Source: Gracilaria domingensis
Lineage: Eukaryota > Rhodophyta > Florideophyceae > Gracilariales > Gracilariaceae
Length of the DNA stretch: 64,000 bases
Direction: 5' to 3'
Assembly: GCA_022539475.1 (NCBI GenBank)
Contig: VCMS01000249.1
Location: 1-64,000, forward strand
In this document: positions 48,536-60,849 of the stretch, one piece after another
Numbering within the stretch: position 1 is the first letter of the stretch
Layout: every line of letters starts with the position of its first letter
Translations under genes and position numbers: made by a program
The notes under the pieces: model-generated
The model's input: only the letters and a program-made list of their open reading frames with translations
Databases searched by the model: none
What the model was told of the DNA's origin: nothing

Positions 48536-51500
48536 GTTGCTGCGTGCGTTGTGTTGTGGGACTTACAGATTTGAAACAGCTGTCGTACTGTAATGAACCT
48601 TTTAGGAATACAATTTACATATATGTGTACACGTAGTGGATTTATTTGAGCGAATCAAGAATTCGACGCTCGGGATTCTGATGAGAGATGAGATCAATGA
48701 TCTTGTCAAATTTGATGGCTACGTGTACATAGCCGTCTTCTACCTTCACGATCTGCTTTGGTTCGAGAATGCGACGTCATCGCGACGCCGGTATTCGGAG
48801 TGCCTTTCCGCTCTCGCCTTCTCAATCTGCTGAGTCTATTTCCATTGACCATGACCAAAACGCCTCGCTCTTTTTTGCACGAGAACCAAACTGACGATTG
48901 ATCGGATTCGCAAAATTCAATCGTTCATGCATGACTTCGCCACCAGGGGAGCGCGAGAAATAGCAAAAGTTTAAGTTTACTGCCGAAAAAATCTCTTTGA
49001 GCCAATCAGTGATTGTAAAATATATCAAAAGTTTTGAAGTAGGTTGCACTTTGCAGCATTGCAGCATTACAATACATTCGTGTTTGCGATCGAGGTGTAC
49101 ATGTACATCTCCGAAGATGTCGAAACGTCTCGAAATGTCGATGGTAGCCTTCTACTCTTAAAAAAATTACAAATGTCTGTAGCATTGTTTGTGAAAGCTT
49201 CTAGGTCTTGACCAAAGCATACTTTACATGAACGCATCTTTTTTTGAGTAGAGTACCCTATTTTAAATTTAGGTAAAGTATTCTATCAATAAAGATATTC
49301 CACACTCAACACAAATAAATAGCGATGGAACCGGTATATGCGGAGTTTTCAGGTGCAGAAATTCCCGTTTTACCACATTGATACTATAACTATGCATAGA
49401 TTTTCGATTTGCTCTACGACAATACTGTCTTTGTACTGCACTTTAAAAACGGAGATGATCTTGTTCGTAAAATTGAGAGCGTTCAAATTTAAGAATATTT
49501 CGTCAAAGTGAACTCTTTCCGCAAATCGAAAGAGAGTTCCTTCGGTGGAGAATAACAAAACGGTCAAATATTTTTTAGAATAAGGCTACTGTAAACAGTC
49601 AGCGTCTCTAACGTTACTGTAAATGCTATTGAAATATTGCAATATTATTTGACAAGAGCGCTTGACAGTCAAATCTAGTTTATATGCCATTTTCCGCTCT
49701 TCCCAGCGACAGCACGCTCAACAGACTAAAATCGATCTCACCAACTATCTTGAAGTTCTCTTCAAACCACAAGGCTCAAACCTACTTACTGTCGCAACTG
49801 TCCCAGTACGAAGCCACCTGGACATGCGAGGCATGCTACAACAACTCCGATCTCCCTGCGAATAATCCTCTGCAAAGATGATTAGTGATGGCTATATATA
49901 TTTTCTAGTTGTTTCTATACTGTCTGTTGAGATCTATCGCTAAATCCGCACTGTTCCCAGAGTAGGACTAAGCAGAAACAGCACAGTCCGGTGTCGCGGC
50001 CCGCGGGTGGGCTGTTCGGACGGAAGTTGCTGAGAGGCACAGTGGCGGCCTGCCGGTTAGCTGCATGTGCAACGCAACTTACGACTCCTGCGGGGAGCTG
50101 CGTCGCGTTTGTGGACTTACGACCCTGCGTACGGCGGCGTCGCGCTCGTTCAAAGACCGCCGTAAAGCTATCGTTTACTGAGTAGATAGATTGAATAAGA
50201 TAGGATAGTTACCACTAAACTAAACAGGACTTCTACCGATTCAGATCTAAGTACTACTGCGCCGGCGGCAGCGGCGGCTAGCGCGACCGTCGACAACGGC
50301 GCATCTAGCGCTTTAGCCGCCGTCGTCGAACACGGCGCAGGATGTCTGGAGTCCTTTCCATCCTTGACCCTCGACACCGTCCGAGAGTCAAGACAACTAG
50401 ATGCTGCTGGAAAGCATTTGAGAGCACGACAAGGGCACATTTTGCCAATTCCATTACAGTATGGAAGTCTTATCGCATGCCGACAATCACACAACAGGTT
50501 TCTCAACACCTGCAAGCAGTTTATCTAATATCGAAGGTAAACGTTCAGAAATATGTTTCCTTGACTCACTGCTGTTGCATTTCAGGAGAAACCCTTTTGC
50601 ATATTCTGCTTTCCTCCCGATAAACAGTGCGTGGGGAATCGATGAGAAAAAACCTTTCTGAGCACCTCCTTCCTTCGATGGGATGCGGACAAAAGCCTTT
50701 TGCCGTGCGGTGCGTCGCAAAATAAATAGAAGCATCCGAAGCCGAAGACAGTTTCATTACCAAGTTTTGCTGCGGATATGCAATATGGTTTGTGACACAA
50801 TTTACTTACATTTCAATCGCAAATTTCTCTATAGAATATTGCATCAGTACAAGGTTAGTATCGTTTCCCATCCATATCCAAGCAAAAATAAACTGTTGCT
50901 AAACTTTTACCGTCTTAAACGGTGATAGACTGGAATGTTTGTTCCGATATTGCGTTATGTGAGTTTTGTCTTTGTTTCCTATTTTCCAGAGCAGCATACA
51001 AATCTATGTATGATGGAGGCAGCTCCATGATGTGCAACAATGGCAAAGGACTTCGGCTCGAACCTCGTGAAACCGGAGTGAAGTTTTTTTCCTCAACGAA
51101 TAACATAGTTGGAATCCTCATCACAAGGCGCGCAAAGGTTTTCGCCATGAGTTGACAATATTTTCGAGAGTGGCTTTGCAAATAAAATGAAGCAAATATT
51201 TACAACTCGAATACGTGGAACAAACAGTACGTTTATATGAAAGAATACTCTATTCTAGTCATCTTTTGGAGAACGCTAAAAATATATTTGTCACGTACAC
51301 GTGGATCACAATGCAAAACTTACTGTCGGTGTACGTCAAACTTGAACAGTATGAGAATCAAATCGCCCAGCACCTTGTGAGAGGAAGACTCCGCCCGGAG
51401 GCACTTTACCCGAGAGTTTGCACATCTGACCGTGCTTACGTACTAGGTGCTACTGTAATGCTGATTGGCTTCAAAAATGTGAATCAGCAAGGGTGAAGTG

Positions 51501-51631
51501 CTGATTGACAGTCCCTGGTTGCTGATTCACATTTGGTGTGTCTACAATGTAATGTTCAGTCGAGTCCGTAGATCTTGGAAACGTTCTGAGCCGAGCAGCT
51601 TTGTAAGGATGTCCGCAAGCATATCGGCTGT

Positions 51632-53130
51632 TTATACCCTGTTCAGCGTTATCGTCTTGTTTCCAATGTGGTGTTTGAGAAATTGATGCCGGATGTCTAT
51701 GTATTTCTTGCGGCGTGTATAGGCTTCGTTGGAAGCCACGAGCAAAGGTAAGTTAGTTTCTATGTGATCTGGGGTAGGGTTGGTTGGACTGAAACTGCAA
51801 GAGCTCGAAATGTGGAGCAGCCACTTGGTGTGTCGGTTCGCAATTTTCCCTGCAATGTATTCCACCTCTGTCGTCGACAGTGCTACTACGTTCTGATTCC
51901 TTGCTTCCCGCGATATTGGTGTGTTCCCAAAGAGATAAACATTGCCGGAGACAGACTTGCGGTTTTTCTCGTTCGCGAAGTTCTCATCGCTGTACGTCTC
52001 GAGTCTGCTCGGCGTGTCGCTGTTCTTGTGCTGTGATGTACAGGAGTCCGAAATCTTGCTTCTTTGCATGCATCGGAGAAGAGTTTTCAGGGCTTGAAAA
52101 TGGTGTGTTTGTGGCTTAGCCATATGTTGTGCTAACCTGTTCGTGACGTACATTATGTCCGGCCCGGTGCTGTCGGCGACATATCATATTTCTCCGAGAA
52201 TGAATCGGTAATTTGCGGCTTCTTTTGGCGATAAGGTTTGGGTTTGTGGCTGCTTGTCGAGCTGTTTTACGGAGTTGTATGGTGTTTTCGTTGGGTTGCA
52301 GTGCTGCATTTTTGTTTGCGTAAGGATCGCTTCGACGCCGTCGGGTTGTGAGATATGGGTGTAGCCCTTTGGAGCATGCTGAATTGTCCAGTTCAAGAAG
52401 CGTGTGGGAGTTCCTAGGCGTTTGATTTTGTATTTGGTGAGAAGTTGGTGATAGAGCTCGTCGATCAATTTTCTGTTTGATGTGACTACGAGGAAATCAT
52501 CTATGGTTGTGCTGACTGGGGTGAACGTTTTGTCTGTTTTCTTTGCATATAGACAGGGGTCGTCTTCGGACGGTTGAAACTGGAATTCTGCAAGGAATTT
52601 CTTGAGTCCGTGGTTGTAATAATATACGGCCAGAGGGTGCCATAGAGGTTACCGATGAGCTGTCCGTATTGGCCGTCGTGCTTGTGCTTACCGTCAAAGG
52701 TTGGGATATGTTTTACATAGACCGGTTTGTCGTGCTGATATTCTTCATGCAGGTAGGCTGATTTAATGTCAAAATGCTCGAGGGGATATTGATGTGCGGC
52801 ATGTAGGGCAATGAGGAGGCGTTGGGTAGTGCGATCTGCCGTATATGTGGTTCGGTGATTCGGGTTGAAGTGGATTCCGGGCTTCATCAAGTCCCCCCCT
52901 AGATTGCACCTTGCTTTTCTTTGGGTTATCGTGCCTTCCGCTGAGCGTTTATACCTGTACAACATCATGAGGGGTATCGTGGCTTCTTTGGGTGGTGTAA
53001 AGTTGTTTAATAGCCATTGGATGCTGGCATGTTGATCCAAGTTTGCCAGTTCTTGGTCGTGAACTTGCTGCCAGAGGCGTGCATCGGGATATTCTCTTGC
53101 TTGCTGAAGGGTGCGCCGGGGAGGGGTACT
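51632..53130 (-). pseudogene. Copia reverse transcriptase and RNase H
   Basis: RT pieces: DARLWQQVHDQELANLDQHASI and YKRSAEGTITQRKARCNLGGDL (finger region), HFDIKSAYLHEEY with the first catalytic Asp, then a frame change near 52620 and TIDDFLVVTSNRKLIDELY, where the family has YxDD (here TIDD). YKIKRLGTPTRFLNWTIQHAPKGYTHISQPDG and PYNSVKQLDKQPQ follow, then another change near 52180 and the RNase H part: MYVTNRLAQHMAKPQTHHFQALKTLL, SDENFANEKNRKSVSGNVYLFGNTPISREARNQNVVALSTTEVEYI. RNase H acidic residues are visible, but at least two frameshifts make this copy inactive. Confidence 0.85.
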
Positions 53131-54095
53131 TGTAGAGCAAAACCCCAGCGATGGGATCGTCTCTCAAGGCGTTCGAGTCCTTGCCCTCAAGACGAGGTGA
53201 ACTCAGTGGTGAGCCCTCCGAACACGGATAGTGCGGGTGTAAGACCGCCCGTGGTACGAGATATACCTACGGAGGTTGAGGGGTGAACGGGCTTGATCCA
53301 GGAATCCGGCGAAAAGTGAGGGAAAGGTCCAGGAGGAAGGTACCGTAGAGCGGTGTAAGCCCTAGGTGTGAAAGGGGAAAAAGAAGGGAAAAACCAAGGA
53401 GGAACCCTCGACGGGGCGTGCGGCAAGCGGCAACAGACCCGGAGACGGGGGACGGGGGTTGTGTATTAAGCCCAGGCGGCAATAAGACTCTGTACGGAGA
53501 CGGAATGTCCACTAGATTTGGTTAAGCAGTAACTGCAAGTAAGTAGTGTCCGAAGACGGAATAAGCCCGAGGGCAACAGCCACAAATAGTCAAAAATGCC
53601 TGAATGATCCCGAGGAATGAAGCTAGAACGTACCGTACGCGGTGACCCTCGGGAGGGAGTTGTGCACTTCGCGACGGCGAATTAGCTCAGAGCCGAACTC
53701 GGTTACCCTTTACTGAAGGAGGAGGGGACCGGGAGGTCACCTCTTATATCGTAACCGATAAATTAGTTAAACTAAATTAAATAACCTAGTGCACACCTAA
53801 GCAGGTCCATACACGTGGTGCACGTGACAACCGGCGGCGGCGGCCAGTAAAATATCCGACAATCATAACAAAACATGTGTGAACACACCCATTCCTACAC
53901 ACGCGTCCACGCGACCAACACTCATCTGCGCCAGGTCATGGCCGACCCCTCAGGGTGCCATACCTCAATACTGCCAAAACGTACCCCATCCGTGCGCCAA
54001 TATTAATACCTTCCGAGTACCTGAAACCATCCTTACCAGGGGTTTATGAAAACAATCCCCGTGTATCGGGCGAGCACGTTTTGCTCTACAGTACT
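53126..54095 (-). mobile_element. Solo gypsy LTR, reverse orientation, with 5-bp target duplication
   Basis: The LTR is 53131-54090 (960 bp). On the minus strand it runs TGTAGAGCAAAACGTGCTCG to TTTTGCTCTACA, so TG...CA with an inverted terminal TGTAG-GCAAAA. It is flanked by GTACT on both sides (53126-53130 and 54091-54095). It belongs to the same family as the LTR of the gypsy element at 54437 but is in the opposite direction. Removing it with one GTACT restores the copia reading frame. Confidence 0.95.
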
Positions 54096-54436
54096 GAGTG
54101 TGATCTCACTGGGTATGGGCTGTTTGGGGTGAGCCCGGGTTTTGAAGGCATGTGTGTTTGTGATTGTGGGGTCTTGGGTTTTGAAATACGAGTGGAAATC
54201 TTGTGCCCTTATTTGTTGATAGCGTTGCGTATGAAGATTGAGTACGGTGATGTGAGTTAGGGAGTTGGCGTACATGTATCGTACTGGGTGTGCTCCGTGT
54301 GCCATTTTGGTCTTGGAGGCGTAAACAAGGAAGGTTCCTGTTTGACCGAATGTGTAAAGAGTCTGCAGTATGGGTTTTTGGCCGTACCAAAGGTGGTATG
54401 GTGATGTATTGATGCTGGCGTGGTGCAACAAGTTTT
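54091..54436 (-). pseudogene. Copia integrase C-terminal piece between the two gypsy insertions
   Basis: Reads NLLHHASINTSPYHLWYGQKPILQTLYTFGQTG, then the segment preceding RT (MAHGAHPVRYMYANSLTHITVLNLHTQRYQQIRAQDFHSY). These are the C-terminal integrase sequences of copia elements. Frame and order connect with the piece to the right (ends DTIFK) and the piece to the left (starts at the TSD with PPRRTLQQAREY). Confidence 0.85.
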
Positions 54437-55454
54437 TGTAGAGCAAAACGTGCTCGCCCGATACACGGGTGTAGGACAACGCGAGTGCGCGGAATCGTTG
54501 ACGATAGTGCTCCATAACTCGCCATGCGAGACGTATCTGTCATGGAAATTTGTATGAAGAATGGCCCAATTTTGGGGATTTCTGGCTAATTTTGTTTGGT
54601 ACCCCCTGGGGTTGGCGCCAGCAATGGCAGGTTATCACTGAATGGTCGCGTGTACGCGCGTGGTTATTTTGACCGTTTCGCAGGTGAATTTGGTTCGATA
54701 GTCGAATAGTTTACTGGCCGCTGCCGCGGGTTGCACACCTTCCACGTGGGGGGACCTGCACAGGCGTGCACTTTATTTATTTAATTTAGTTTAACTAAGT
54801 AATCGATTACGATATAAGGAGGTGACCTCGCGGCCACCTCCGCCCCTCAGTAAAGGGTAACCGAGTTCGGCTCTGAACTGTTTCGCCATCGCGAAATGTC
54901 TAACTCCTTCCGGAGAAACACCGCGTACGGTACGACTCAGCTTCATCCCTCGGGATCACTCAGACAATACTGATCATTGTGGCCTTGCCTTCGGGCTGTT
55001 TTATTCCGTGTCTTCGCACTGTTCTTGTTTCTTATTTGTGCAGTTGTACTGCTTTCACCGCAATTGGTAGCGTTTCCGTCTCTGTATAGAGTGTGCCGCG
55101 TGGGCTTAATACACATCGTCGTCTCCGGGCAGCCGGGTCTGTTGCCGCTTTTCGCACGTCCCGCCGCGGGATTCCTCTCTTTTCCTCCTTTGGTTTCTCC
55201 TTCTTTTCCCTCCTTTTGCCTAGGGCTTACACCGCTCTACGGTACCTTCCTCCTCGACCATTCCGTCACTTTTCGCCGGATTCCTGGATCAGGCCCGTTC
55301 ACCCCTCAACCTCCGTATGTATATCCGGTACCACACGCGGTCTTACACCCGCACTTTCCGTGTTCGGAGGGCTCATCCGCTGAGTCTACCCTTTACAGGG
55401 AGCAAGGACTCGAACGCCTTGAGTGCTTTTCCCATCACTGGGTTTTGCACTACA
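54437..55454 (+). repeat. 5' LTR of the inserted gypsy element
   Basis: 1018 bp, starts TGTAGAGCAAAACG and ends GGGTTTTGCACTACA. The terminal inverted repeat is TGTAG-GCAAAA. It shares the CGGCGGC-like stretch, the boxes TAAACTAAATTAAAT and ACCCGCACTTTCCGTGTTCGG with the solo LTR at 53131-54090, in the opposite orientation. Just inside is AGTCTCCCGACTT, a plausible primer-binding site. Confidence 0.9.
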
Positions 55455-55671
55455 AGTAGTCTCCCGACTTAGAACGGGTTGGATTCTTTCTTTCGTTCTC
55501 GTTCTTGTCGAGGAGTCTTACGGTTAGTGATCAATTGGTTTTTGGGAAGCTACTGTAAAACAGTGGACTCTCTAGAGTGTTTTATTTGTTGTTCGTTAGT
55601 TACTCTTTGGAGTATCGAGACCTCTCGTTGTTAATTTGATCTTACCGCTGTTTGGTACACCGTGGCCCGGT

Positions 55672-57767
55672 ATGGCGCCACCTGCGCCTAACCCTCGAAA
55701 CGGTGAGGCCAGAGATGCTGGTGTGCCTCTGCCAAGACCTCGCGTTCTTGTGCCTCTGTATCTGCAAGGTCGCCTGACAATGAACAGGTCCCGGAACCCC
55801 GGAGAGCTTCGTCAGTCACGTCGGGTCCGATGGCCGCTTCTACGGCAGGAGCTCTGCCCGTTATGGGTACTCCGGCCACGGAGAGACCAGATGATGTGGT
55901 TGAAACCCCTGGATACTCGTACCTCGAGGCTCAACTGCGTGTCAGTCAGCTCGCGCAAAACTCGTTGTTCGAGGATCTGCAGTATCTGAGACGGAAGCTT
56001 GACCAAGCTGAAATCGGAGATCCGACCAATGACATTCGTGTCTTACGTCAAGACGTGAATTCCATTTTGGAAAGTTTGGGTGCACCAGCCGCTTTTGTTC
56101 AAACTTACCATTCCTCTATTCAGGAGCATCGAACTGAGATCGATCGCCTAACCACTCGGTTGTCTACTCTCGAAGAGATCATCCGGATGGATAACGCATC
56201 TGATGCGAAGAATGCTAAAGAAGAAGCCTCTAAGCGCTCGGCCCGCCAATCTCCGTATCACAGCAATCGACGATCCAAAAAAGAACTCCGTTACGACTCG
56301 GATTCGTCTAGTTCTAATTCTAGCGTTCGCTCTGCGAAGTCTACTTCATCCAGTTCTTCGGACAGTGAGGAAGACTAAGAACGGTATGGGAGTAGATCCC
56401 GCGGGACGAAGTCGAAGGCGACATGTGCCACTCAAGGAGTGATTCGCTCTTGCGAGAAAGGTAGACGTCATCTTGGACTCAAGAAGTTGAAACCAACGAA
56501 TCTTCTCTACAGGAAGCTGTTGTCGCATCTTTATTACCGATTGGACGATTCATCGTCAAGTCGCACCTCGCGAAGCAGCGGTAAGGTGAAGGACCACATC
56601 AGAAGACTGAATATCGTCTTTACGAAGAAATTCGATGGCAAAGATCCAATTCTGGTACTGGACTTCTTGGCCCGCTTTGTGCAGGTAGCCGACATTCTCG
56701 GTATGAACGAGGGGCAAGCGTTTCTTGCTTTACCCTATTTTCTGTCAGGGATGGCTGAAGATCAGTTTAACTCGGTCCGAGGGTCGTCCCGTGCATCTGA
56801 GGGAGGTGTCAGCTGTTGGCCGGAAGCGGTCCAATACCTCCTGAGGTCCTATGCAACATGAAGCGCGATTCACAACGCGACGCTCGCTCTCCGAGATACT
56901 AAACAGAAGACTGAAGAGACCGAAACGCTTTACTCAACTCGGTTGAATAAAGCGTTTCATCGCTGTGGGAATGTTTACTCTGCTCAGGAGAGATGCACGA
57001 TTTTCGTGGATGGGTTGGACCCTTCCATCAAGGCTTTGGTGGCGCGATATCGCGAAGAGAAACGTAGGATTACGTATCTGGAACTGGACCAGTTTGGCCA
57101 AGCGGAGGGCGAAGTCTTGCGTGCCCGCAACCCTAAGAAGCCCCACCGCTCGAGGGCCCTTCTCGTACACGAGTCATCTCCATCTTCTTCACTGGAACGT
57201 GGGAATTCCGTTAATCCGGATTTGGATAATGTGCATTTCATTGCACGTAATCCCGATTCGTACGGGTCTTCTGAGATTCCGTCGTCGACAGCTCCGACTT
57301 CGGAAAGTGACCCAGCTCTTTATATGGGAGGACAACGGGTACCGGCCGCCCCACTCGCTTATGCGAATAACGGAAGCCGTTTCTCACGCCCAGGATGGGT
57401 TAATGCGCAACCGCAGCGTCGGATGGGTGGTAATCGACCTTTCGATAAGCCGGTAACGGCCAGCTGTCACATTTGTTACCGACACGGTCATATTGCACCT
57501 GTGTGCATGTTGCCCGCTGGACAGTTACCAAAAATTATCGGGTGGTATGAGTCCTTGTCACCAGCTGACCGTGCTCGCGTTCCGAGTAAGAATTATGAAG
57601 AGCAAAGGACCAAGTTTGTCAATCCTGTTACAGGACAGAACGTTCGAACTGAGCAACCTCGGAACCAGGCTGAACAGGTAACTGTGACCAACCGCGAACC
57701 CGGGAATTCTGTTTCCCACTCTGACCATAGTTTGCCGTCGCCGGCCAACCCCGCCCAGAAAAACTAA
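55672..57767 (+). pseudogene. Gypsy gag polyprotein of the inserted element
   Basis: The N-terminus begins near MAPPAPNPRNGEARD (55672) and changes frame to the long frame starting MAASTAGALPVMG (55830). A coiled-coil-like segment (LEAQLRVSQLAQNSLFEDLQYLRRKLDQ), a Ser/Asp-rich linker and a TAA at 56376 follow. The capsid-like part (DPILVLDFLARFVQVADILGM; SSRASEGGVSCWPEAVQYLL) continues in phase, with a TGA at 56859. The zinc knuckle CHICYRHGHIAPVC is near 57465-57510. The gag ends at TAA 57765-57767. It is clearly related to gag of the minus-strand element at 14.6-16.7 kb. Confidence 0.85.
57758..57764 (+). promoter_or_regulatory. Possible -1 ribosomal frameshift heptamer GAAAAAC at the gag-pol junction
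   Basis: The gag frame reads CAG AAA AAC TAA. A -1 slip leads to the frame CTA AAC TTG that is open into the protease. The position directly before the gag stop is the same as GTTAAAC in the other gypsy element. Confidence 0.4.
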
Positions 57768-57769
57768 AC

Positions 57770-58942
57770 TTGGGAGTTCCCCCTGCGGGAGGGACGTCTC
57801 CTGAACCGAAGTCGGAGACGCACGAGGCGTCACCGCTTCGCTCCCAGGTCACTTTCCTTGAGAAGAAGATCCTTAAGAGGAAGATGGCTCACTCTGACGT
57901 GGACTCAGAGCTTTTAACGGTTCTCCGTCGTCCGTGGGTACGGTCCCGAAATTTCCGTAACCCGGATAGAGTCCTTGTGATGGCCAAGAGGAATTATAAG
58001 GTTTACGCTGACCTCGGCTTATCACACCAGTTTATGGTTCGTCAACTGTCCGTGTTCGACACGGGCGCTGCGCCAAATCTCATTCACTTTTCGTTAGTGC
58101 CCCCGGCACTTCAGGAATTCGTCCGCTATGGTCCACGCTTGGATATCGCTGACGCGAACAATAACCTGTTGCGCACGGTTGGTTACTTAACTCTCACAGT
58201 GAGACTTGGCACCTACGTGGTGAAACTTGACTTTGTTGTCTGCGATTCACTCGCTGCACCGGTTATACTCGGTTGTGATTTTTGCGACCGCTTTGTCGAA
58301 GCAATACGCGCAAGGGCGAAAACCGTGGAAATGGAAGATGGTACAACCATTCTGATCGTTTGGAAGCCGTTGAGGCGCGCAATCCGAAAGCGCGTTCCAT
58401 TACCTGTGGCTCAGGAGGTTCCAAACGTGGATCCGAAATCAACAAAGCTTCGCATAGCGAAATCCGTTTCAATCCCGCCGGAATCCCAGGTGTGGGTGCA
58501 GTGCGTCTCCAAACAACACGGAATTCGACTAGTTCAACCGTCTTTATCGCTATACGATCAGCAACAGCTCGCTTTAGCTAATGGTGTTGTTTCTATCGAG
58601 CCCGATCAATCTTTCAAGGTACTGGTCGCCAACTTTCGCAAAACCACTCAGTGGCTAGTCAAACACCAGGTACTGGGTTCGGTCCTGCCGCATCCGAAGG
58701 CGCTCGTACACACGGGAATCCCAACGTCCGAGGTTCTCGGTGTGCCCGAAGCCAAGGAGGGGGAGGTGCGTCCTGGAAACCCCGTTTTGTCGGATTCCTC
58801 CAGAAATGGAAACTCCGCCGTACCGGAAGCAGTCGCTACTGAAGAGGTGAATCTAGTTAGTTCAGGCCACGAACGACCGTTCATTCCGGTTATATCAGCG
58901 CTACCCCTGGCACAGAACAGACGAATCCTGTTGAGGAATTAG
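57770..58942 (+). pseudogene. Gypsy protease and linker
   Basis: Frame of 390 residues entered after gag by the presumed -1 shift. The retropepsin motif is VFDTGAAPNLI near residues 99-109, and VILGCDFCDRFVEAI is near 164-178. A variable linker follows (RPGNPVLSDSS). Stop at 58942 with a frame change toward the RT section (LDHVPASHREKL in another frame). No protein is made across this break unless it is a sequence error. Confidence 0.8.
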
Positions 58943-59154
58943 AGAAGTTGAATCTGGACCATGTCCCAGCGTCTCATCGCGAGAAGTTGCGGGACATGCT
59001 CAGATAATTTACTCCCATATGGGACGGTTCCCTTGGAACAATTGGAATTACGGAGCACCGTATTGATCTGCTCCCAGATACTCGCCCAATCGCGCAACAC
59101 CCGTATCGGGCAGGCCCGAAAGCGCGGGAAGAAGAAAAGTCTCAAGTCGAGAAG

Positions 59155-60849
59155 ATGCTACGTGTCGACGTAATTGAGCCAGCTCAGTCGTCATGGGCAT
59201 CGCTCGTTGTACTTGTTCCGAAGTCGGATGGATCGTGGCGTTTTTGCATCGATTATAGGCGACCCAACTCAGTTACCGTCAAAGACGTGTATCGGATTCC
59301 ACGGATGGATGAGTACATCGACTCGCTGGGAAGCGCCAGAGTATTTACCGCCCTTGACGCCAATTGGGGTTACTGGCAGGTTCCAATTCGAAAGGAAGAT
59401 CGCGACAAGACCGCGTTTGTATGTCACCAAGGACTGTACCGTTTCAAACGGATGCCCTTCGGGCTAACAAATGCTACCGCTACGTTTCAGCGCGTGGTTG
59501 ACATTCTGTTGGCCAGATTCAAGTGGAAGACTTTTCTTGTGTACTTGGACGACATTGTCGTATTTTCCAACAGTATGGATGAACATATGTCCCATGTGAG
59601 GGAAGTGATGCAAGTTCTGCGTTTCGCAGGTGTTACCTTGAAGCTCAAGAAATGCGAATGCTTTACCGACTCGGTGAAATACCTGGGCCATATTATTCGC
59701 CCAGGGAAACTCTAGGTCGACGAGGTAAGGGTGAAGTCGCTGAAAGAAGCGAAACATCCGACAACTCAAACGGAACTCCGATCATTTCTCGGTTTGTGTA
59801 ATGTCTACCGTCGGTTCGTCCCGAATTTCGCTGATACTGCAGCTCCTCTCAATACTCTCCTCAGGAAAGAACAGCCAGTTAAACTGGAACCATTCGGCGA
59901 CGCGGATGCGTCCGCCTTTCCGGCGCTTGTCGCCGCCGTAACGTTTCTGCCAGTCTTGGCATTACCCACTCCTGGGCTTCCTTACGAAGTGGATACTGAT
60001 GCAAGTGAATACCAAGTTGGTTGTGCGCTTTTCCAGATTTCGGAAGATGGAGTACGACGCCCAGTGGGATACTGGTCCCGTTCGATGAATGTGCATGAGC
60101 GCAACTACTCGGTTTCCGAGAAAGAATGTCATGCCGTTGTATGGGCACTCTCAACTCTGAGACCGTACCTCATGGGAACCCATTTTCAGGTGCACACCGA
60201 TCATTCGGCACTGCGCTGGCTTATGGAGATATCTGAGCCATCAGGTCGCCTTATGAGATGGCGTCTCCACTTGTCGGAATTTGATTTCGAAGTCCGTTAC
60301 AAACGGGGAACCCTGAACTTGCAGGCAGATGCGCTCTCCCGCTTGGGAACTTCTGGTGAAGCAGAACCTGTCGATGATGACGACATCCCCTGCTTCTTGG
60401 CTGAAGAATTCGAGGAAGAACCAGACTTTCTGGACGACGTCTGCGACGATATAATCGCCACCGGACCGGTTACACCGTTACCCGGTTCATTTGAACCCAT
60501 TACCGCTGAAAAGGTAATACGTGAACAACACGGGGATCCTTTCTGTACCCAGATAAGGGCCCGACTCAACGGGGGATTCAAGATACTCTTTCTAATCAAC
60601 GATCAGGGATTCCTTGTCAAGATTGTTGGGCCACGCCCTCAAATTGTGGTTCCACACTCCCTACAATGGAGGGCTCTCCATATATCCCACTACGCAAAGA
60701 TTGGGGGACACCTTGGTCGCAGGAAGTTGTATCTAACTCTCCGAAGAGACTTTTATTGGCCAGCTATGGCATTCGACTGCTACGCAGTACGCCGTTCATG
60801 CACGGAATGCGCCAAGAACAACGTCAAACTTCAACGAAACTCGAAGTAG
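59155..60849 (+). pseudogene. Gypsy reverse transcriptase and RNase H
   Basis: RT: VIEPAQSSWASLVVLVPKSDGSWRFCIDYRRPNSV, FTALDANWGYWQV (first Asp), QGLYRFKRMPFGLTNATATFQRV and the YLDDIVVFSNS box, with both Asp kept, unlike the minus-strand relative. A TAG at 59713-59715 interrupts in phase; then come VYRRFVPNFADTAAPL, RNase H with DTDASEYQVGCALFQ, ERNYSVSEKEC, HTDHSALRWLM, and the integrase finger (HISHYAKIGGH; CTECAKNNVK). A TAG at 60847-60849 ends the frame in phase with integrase. Confidence 0.85.

Larger units (their letters stand above)
45958..51500. other. Gene-poor, AT-richer region
   Basis: Short frames only, none with a motif I recognise. It holds a tRNA-derived SINE near 47119-47265 (minus strand) and a 12-bp palindrome at 48511-48535. 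The segment around 50000-50160 shares GGCACAGTGGCGGCC with sequence near 38390, which may be a dispersed repeat. Confidence 0.4.
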